This document shows positions 13,715 through 17,330 of a stretch of DNA of 17,330 nt, one piece after another. The stretch covers positions 1 to 17,330 of the forward strand of contig NZ_JADYUF010000058.1 in NCBI RefSeq assembly GCF_021531655.1, given 5' to 3'. Source of the stretch: Leyella stercorea (GTDB lineage: Bacteria; Bacteroidota; Bacteroidia; Bacteroidales; Bacteroidaceae). The notes below the pieces were generated by a model that made no database searches, was not told the DNA's origin, and was given only the letters and a program-made list of their open reading frames with translations. Both the position numbers and the translations under genes were made by a program. Each line of letters opens with the position of its first letter. Position 1 is the first letter of the stretch.

Positions 13715-14863
13715 ATGAAACGATTGACAATACTTCTTGCCGCACTCATTATGGTTGTAGTGACGGCATCGGCGCAAGCCAAACAGACAGTTAAGGTGCT
13801 CGAATATTGCCCCGCACCGGGTCAGTTTACCAATATACTCCCCGAAATCAACAACACAATGTCGGCAGAAGAGCGACTGAAGGCATGCGAACAACAGTTG
13901 GAGGATGGCTACCTCGTGTGTCTCGGCGCAGCCGGAGGCTACATCACCGTGGCTCTCGACCAACCAATAAAGAACGGCAAAGGCTCTGACATACGCATCC
14001 TTGGCAATGCTTTTTATTCTTTAAACGACCCCAAGTATGGCGATGCCACAATAGGAGGTTCGATTGAACCGGGCATCGTGTACGTTGGAGTAGGCTCGTC
14101 ACCCGAGACGGCTGAGTGGTACGAACTGGCTGGTTCGGAATACTATACCACCGAGATGCACCGTTTCGAGATAACCTATTACAAGCCGACTGTAGAAGCT
14201 GGCGAAAGCACAACGCCACATATCACCATCGACAACTACATCCGTTGGACTGCATCGTGGACCAATCCCGACGGCAGCAAGCAGACTGCAGAAGGCTGGC
14301 AACCAAAGAATCAATTTCACAAACAGTCGTACTGGCCCGCATGGGAAGAGAACGACCAGATAACATTTCGTGGAGCTCGACTGCCCGACAATGCTGTCAA
14401 CTACGGTGGTGACGGTTCCGGCCCCGATAATCCGCAAAATTGGGTGAGCTATCGTTATGCAGCCGACTCATACGGATATGTTGATGCAGCCCCCAACAGT
14501 GACGATGTGTACACCACATTCGACCTCGACTGGGCGGTAGACAGTGACGGCAATCCCAAGCATCTTGACCATGCCGACTTCATACGCATTCAGTCCGGCG
14601 TGCTACAGCAGTGTGGATGGACGGGCGAGACATCAACCGAGGTGGGACGCATCACCAATCTGCACCTCACGGAGGGCTACGACGACAACCCCATCATCAT
14701 CACTCCGCGACAGCGTCCCACCGGCATTGCAGGCACAAGCGCCAACGCTGCGCGCGAGACCATGCGCATGAGCATCGACGGCCGACGACTGCTGAAGCCC
14801 GAACGCGGTATCAACATCGTAAGATACTCCGACGGAAGCGTGCGAAAGGTTGTTGTAAAGTGA
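13715..14863 (+). CDS. Secreted surface protein of the B12 locus with T9SS-like tail
   Basis: A 382-residue protein with a signal peptide (MKRLTILLAALIMVVVTASA, cut near residue 20). Its body contains LVCLGAAGGYITVALDQPI, then IRILGNAFYS, EPGIVYVG, SPETAEWYELAGSEYY and, further on, TFDLDWAVDSDGNPKHLDHA and QQCGWTGETSTEVG. This pattern belongs to Bacteroidetes cell-surface proteins often found in B12 or metal-chelate loci, but I cannot name a biochemical function. The last 35 residues (MSIDGRRLLKP, then RGINIVRYSDGSVRKVVVK) nearly repeat the tail of the propeller protein at 7224, pointing to the same T9SS-like export and anchoring. It follows btuG by 52 bp and is probably cotranscribed with it. 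A cobalamin-related role is inferred from the neighbours. Confidence 0.75.
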   Translation: MKRLTILLAALIMVVVTASAQAKQTVKVLEYCPAPGQFTNILPEINNTMSAEERLKACEQQLEDGYLVCLGAAGGYITVALDQPIKNGKGSDIRILGNAFYSLNDPKYGDATIGGSIEPGIVYVGVGSSPETAEWYELAGSEYYTTEMHRFEITYYKPTVEAGESTTPHITIDNYIRWTASWTNPDGSKQTAEGWQPKNQFHKQSYWPAWEENDQITFRGARLPDNAVNYGGDGSGPDNPQNWVSYRYAADSYGYVDAAPNSDDVYTTFDLDWAVDSDGNPKHLDHADFIRIQSGVLQQCGWTGETSTEVGRITNLHLTEGYDDNPIIITPRQRPTGIAGTSANAARETMRMSIDGRRLLKPERGINIVRYSDGSVRKVVVK

Positions 14864-14914
14864 TTGTGTGCTAAAATCATACTCTTACACAAGAGTCATG
14901 TCAAAGAAAAAGCG

Positions 14915-14922
14915 TAACTTTG
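14915..14922 (+). promoter_or_regulatory. Probable -7 box of argS
   Basis: TAACTTTG followed by CAAAC matches the Bacteroidetes -7 box and lies 52 bp before the argS start. No TTTG box is clear at the expected spacing. A 6-bp hairpin (ACTCTT-ACAC-AAGAGT, 14881-14896) lies just upstream, without a T-run. Confidence 0.5.
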
Positions 14923-14974
14923 CAAACAAAACGCCCGCACATTATTTATAATTGAATAAAAACAGAATAAAATC

Positions 14975-16792
14975 ATGACAATAGAACAGCAAATCGTCGC
15001 TACCGCAATAGCTGCGGTGAAAGAACTTTACGGTCAGGACGTGCCTGAGAAGATGGTGCAGCTGCAGAAGACCAGAAGCGAGTTTGAGGGCAACCTCACT
15101 CTCGTAGTGTTCCCATTCCTCAAGATTTCGCACAAGAAGCCTGAGGACACAGCACAGGACCTCGGCAAGTATATCAAGGACAACTGCCAGGCCATCGCCG
15201 ACTACAATGTTGTGAAGGGATTCCTCAATCTCGTCATTGACAAGAAGGCTTGGCTCGGACTGCTCAACGAGATGAACGCCAACGAGAAGTTCGGCGAGAA
15301 GCCCGTAACTGAGAACTCTCCGCTCGTGATGATTGAATATTCATCGCCCAACACCAACAAGCCGCTCCACCTCGGACACGTTCGTAACAACCTGCTCGGA
15401 TGGTCGTTGGCACAGATTATGGAGGCTAACGGCAACAAGGTGGTGAAGACCAACATCGTAAACGACCGTGGTATACACATCTGCAAGTCGATGCTCGCAT
15501 GGCTGAAGTACGGCAACGGCGAGACACCTGAGACTTCCGGCAAGAAGGGCGACCACCTTATCGGCGACTACTACGTAGCCTTCGACAAGCACTATCGCGA
15601 GGAAGTGAAGACTCTGAAGGCTCAGTACATGGCTGAAGGAATGGACGAGGAAGCTGCCGAGAAGAAAGCTAAGGAAGAATCGCCGCTCATCAAGGAGGCT
15701 CACGAGATGCTCGTTAAGTGGGAGCAGAACGATCCTGAGGTTCGCGCATTGTGGAAGAAGATGAACGACTGGGTTTACGCCGGATTCGACGAGACCTACA
15801 AGGCTCTCGGCGTAGGCTTCGACAAGATATACTACGAGTCGAACACCTATCTCGTTGGTAAGAAGAAGGTGGAGGAAGGACTTGCCAAGGGACTCTTCTT
15901 CCGCAAGGACGACAACTCTGTTTGGGCCGACCTCACCGGCGAAGGACTCGACCAGAAGCTGTTGCTGCGTTCTGACGGCACCAGCGTATACATGACTCAG
16001 GACATCGGAACAGCCGAAATGCGCTTCAACGACTTCCCCATCGACAAGATGATATACGTCGTTGGCAACGAGCAGAACTATCACTTCCAGGTGCTCTCTA
16101 TACTCCTCGACCGTCTCGGATTCAAGTGGGGCAAGGAGCTTGTACACTTCTCTTACGGAATGGTTGAGCTGCCCAACGGCAAGATGAAGAGCCGCGAGGG
16201 AACCGTAGTTGACGCCGACGACCTCATTGCAGCAATGATTGGCGACGCCAAGCAGACAAGCGAGGAGCTGGGCAAGTTTAAGGATATGACCGAAGAGGAG
16301 CGCAACGAGATTGCCCGCATCGTAGGTCTGGGTGCGCTGAAGTACTTCATCCTGAAGGTAGACGCACGCAAGAACATGCTGTTCAATCCTGAAGAGTCAA
16401 TCGACTTCAACGGCAACACAGGTCCGTTCATTCAGTACACATACGCCCGTATACGTTCAATCCTGCGCAAGGCTCAGGCTGAGGGCATCGCCATTCCGGC
16501 ACAGCTGGGCGAGAACATGCCTCTCAACGAGAAGGAGATAGAGCTAATACAGAAGCTCAACGAGTTTGGCGCTGCCGTAGAGCAGGCTGGCAAGGACTAC
16601 TCACCGAGCGGCATTGCCAACTATTGCTACGAGCTGACCAAGGCATTCAACCAGTTCTATCACGACTACTCAATCCTGGGTGCCGACACCGATGACGAGA
16701 AGATAGTACGTCTGGTACTGGCTCAGAACGTTGGCAAGACGCTGAAGAACGGCATGGCATTGCTGGGTATTGAGGTGCCTGAGCGCATGTAA
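14975..16792 (+). CDS. argS: Arginyl-tRNA synthetase
   Basis: This 605-residue class I aminoacyl-tRNA synthetase charges tRNA-Arg with arginine in the cytoplasm using ATP. The N-terminal additional domain covers about the first 110 residues. The HIGH motif appears as HLGH at 132-135 within SSPNTNKPLHLGHVRNNLLG, and a KMSKS-like motif as KMKS at 403-406 (GKMKSREGTVVDADD). A DALR-type anticodon-binding domain fills the C-terminus (NTGPFIQYTYARIRSILRKA onward, ending GIEVPERM). Length is slightly above the E. coli enzyme (577). The gene is intact, GC-richer than the ATPases and typical of a highly expressed gene. An RNase H gene follows after 9 bp, so the two are probably cotranscribed. Confidence 0.97.
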   Translation: MTIEQQIVATAIAAVKELYGQDVPEKMVQLQKTRSEFEGNLTLVVFPFLKISHKKPEDTAQDLGKYIKDNCQAIADYNVVKGFLNLVIDKKAWLGLLNEMNANEKFGEKPVTENSPLVMIEYSSPNTNKPLHLGHVRNNLLGWSLAQIMEANGNKVVKTNIVNDRGIHICKSMLAWLKYGNGETPETSGKKGDHLIGDYYVAFDKHYREEVKTLKAQYMAEGMDEEAAEKKAKEESPLIKEAHEMLVKWEQNDPEVRALWKKMNDWVYAGFDETYKALGVGFDKIYYESNTYLVGKKKVEEGLAKGLFFRKDDNSVWADLTGEGLDQKLLLRSDGTSVYMTQDIGTAEMRFNDFPIDKMIYVVGNEQNYHFQVLSILLDRLGFKWGKELVHFSYGMVELPNGKMKSREGTVVDADDLIAAMIGDAKQTSEELGKFKDMTEEERNEIARIVGLGALKYFILKVDARKNMLFNPEESIDFNGNTGPFIQYTYARIRSILRKAQAEGIAIPAQLGENMPLNEKEIELIQKLNEFGAAVEQAGKDYSPSGIANYCYELTKAFNQFYHDYSILGADTDDEKIVRLVLAQNVGKTLKNGMALLGIEVPERM

Positions 16793-16801
16793 TGTAGCCT
16801 T

Positions 16802-17266
16802 ATGGACACACTCAATCCTCCCGACTACCGCCACGACACGGTGTTGCCGCTGCCCATGGAGGTGACGGCCAACGCCTGGGCGGTGGACGCAGCGTGCTCC
16901 GGCAATCCGGGTCCGATGGAATATCAGGCCATCGACCTTGCCACCGGAGCGCAGGTGTTCCACTTCGGTCCGATGCACGGCACCAACAACATAGGCGAAT
17001 TTCTCGCCATTGTACACGCGCTTGCATTGCTCGACCGCCAAGGCATTACGGGCAAAACCATCTATTCCGACTCGCACAACGCAATATTGTGGGTTCAGAA
17101 GCGACAGTGCAAGACCAAACTGGAGCGCACTCCGCAAACCGAACCACTCTATCAGATAATCGCCCGCGCCGAGACATGGCTCCGCACGCATCAGATAAAG
17201 AACTATCTGGTGAAGTGGGAGACGCGCAAGTGGGGCGAAGTGCCTGCCGATTTCGGTAGGAAGTAA
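16802..17266 (+). CDS. RNase H-family protein
   Basis: A 154-residue protein of the RNase H fold. Candidate catalytic acids are D29 (VDAACSGNPGP), E66 (NNIGEFLAIVHAL), D90 (IYSDSHNAI) and D150 (VPADFGRK), which follow the D-E-D-D order of RNase HI. GTNNIGEF and WGEVPADFGRK are typical of a Bacteroidetes branch of this family. It should cut the RNA strand of RNA:DNA hybrids, for instance in R-loops or primers. The first 20 or so residues are an extension before the core, and an in-frame Met at residue 19 is an alternative start. It follows argS by 9 bp and is probably in the same transcript. Whether it is the main RNase HI of the cell is not known. Confidence 0.88.
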   Translation: MDTLNPPDYRHDTVLPLPMEVTANAWAVDAACSGNPGPMEYQAIDLATGAQVFHFGPMHGTNNIGEFLAIVHALALLDRQGITGKTIYSDSHNAILWVQKRQCKTKLERTPQTEPLYQIIARAETWLRTHQIKNYLVKWETRKWGEVPADFGRK

Positions 17267-17287
17267 TAAGGAAAAAGCCCCACCCCC

Positions 17288-17312
17288 TGCCCCTCCCCCG
17301 TAGGGAGGGGAG
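17288..17312. repeat. GC-rich palindromic repeat, copy 2
   Basis: Identical over 25 bases to positions 7-31 and in the same orientation. It is 21 bp after the RNase H stop. Read on the minus strand, the palindrome and its C/G-rich flank are followed by GGGGCTTTTTCC, so it may end leftward transcripts; on the plus strand no T-run follows. Confidence 0.75.
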
Positions 17313-17330
17313 CGGTATGCTGGGCAAACT

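Noticed and set aside
15341..16147. Minus-strand open frame (268 codons) within argS
   Set aside because: It is fully antisense to the intact argS gene, and its product is a low-complexity Val/Leu-rich translation with no known motif.

Overview
The window looks like a chromosomal segment of a Bacteroidales bacterium, most likely Prevotella/Segatella-like. The reasons are: promoters of the Bacteroidetes form TTTG-N19-TAnnTTTG; no Shine-Dalgarno dependence; a GH3-family protein; a SusC/BtuB-like TonB-dependent receptor with a BtuG-like lipoprotein; secreted proteins ending in a type IX secretion (T9SS)-like tail (RGINIV...KKVIVK); and AAA+/DUF4143 ATPases, which are numerous in this order. The species cannot be named from sequence inspection alone.

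Layout, left to right. (1) 1-1670: a GC-rich palindromic repeat and a minus-strand GH3-family acyl-acid-amido synthetase-like gene. (2) 1790-5862: two plus-strand AAA+ ATPase genes whose C-termini carry a PD-(D/E)XK nuclease-like signature. A minus-strand terC gene lies between them; it overlaps the first ATPase tail-to-tail and is divergent from the second. Each ATPase promoter is preceded by its own tandem array. The two repeat sequences differ, but both have a period of exactly 33 bp, and one unit of the second array is also built, inverted, into the -33 region of the terC promoter. This repeat/promoter/ATPase arrangement is the least explained signal in the window. (3) 5863-6885: about 1 kb with no convincing gene, made of palindromic REP-like units, a 73-bp direct repeat and several hairpins. 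(4) 6849-14863: a vitamin B12 acquisition locus. A promoter and cobalamin riboswitch lead a secreted beta-propeller protein; then come a terminator, a BtuB-type receptor, a BtuG-like propeller lipoprotein and a secreted protein with a T9SS-like tail. A three-gene cassette (DUF3791-like, DUF3990 ADP-ribosyltransferase-like, small partner), which resembles a toxin-antitoxin module, sits between btuB and btuG with its own promoter. (5) 14915-17266: argS followed 9 bp later by an RNase H-family gene, then a second copy of the palindromic repeat that opens the window.

How the parts work together: the B12 genes plausibly form one surface capture and import machine, in which the propellers bind cobamide outside and BtuB moves it across the outer membrane with TonB energy. 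The riboswitch would lower expression of the first gene when B12 is plentiful. A terminator and a new promoter separate that gene from btuB, so riboswitch control of btuB itself is not certain. The ATPases, the TA-like cassette and the repeats have the look of acquired or accessory DNA among housekeeping genes.
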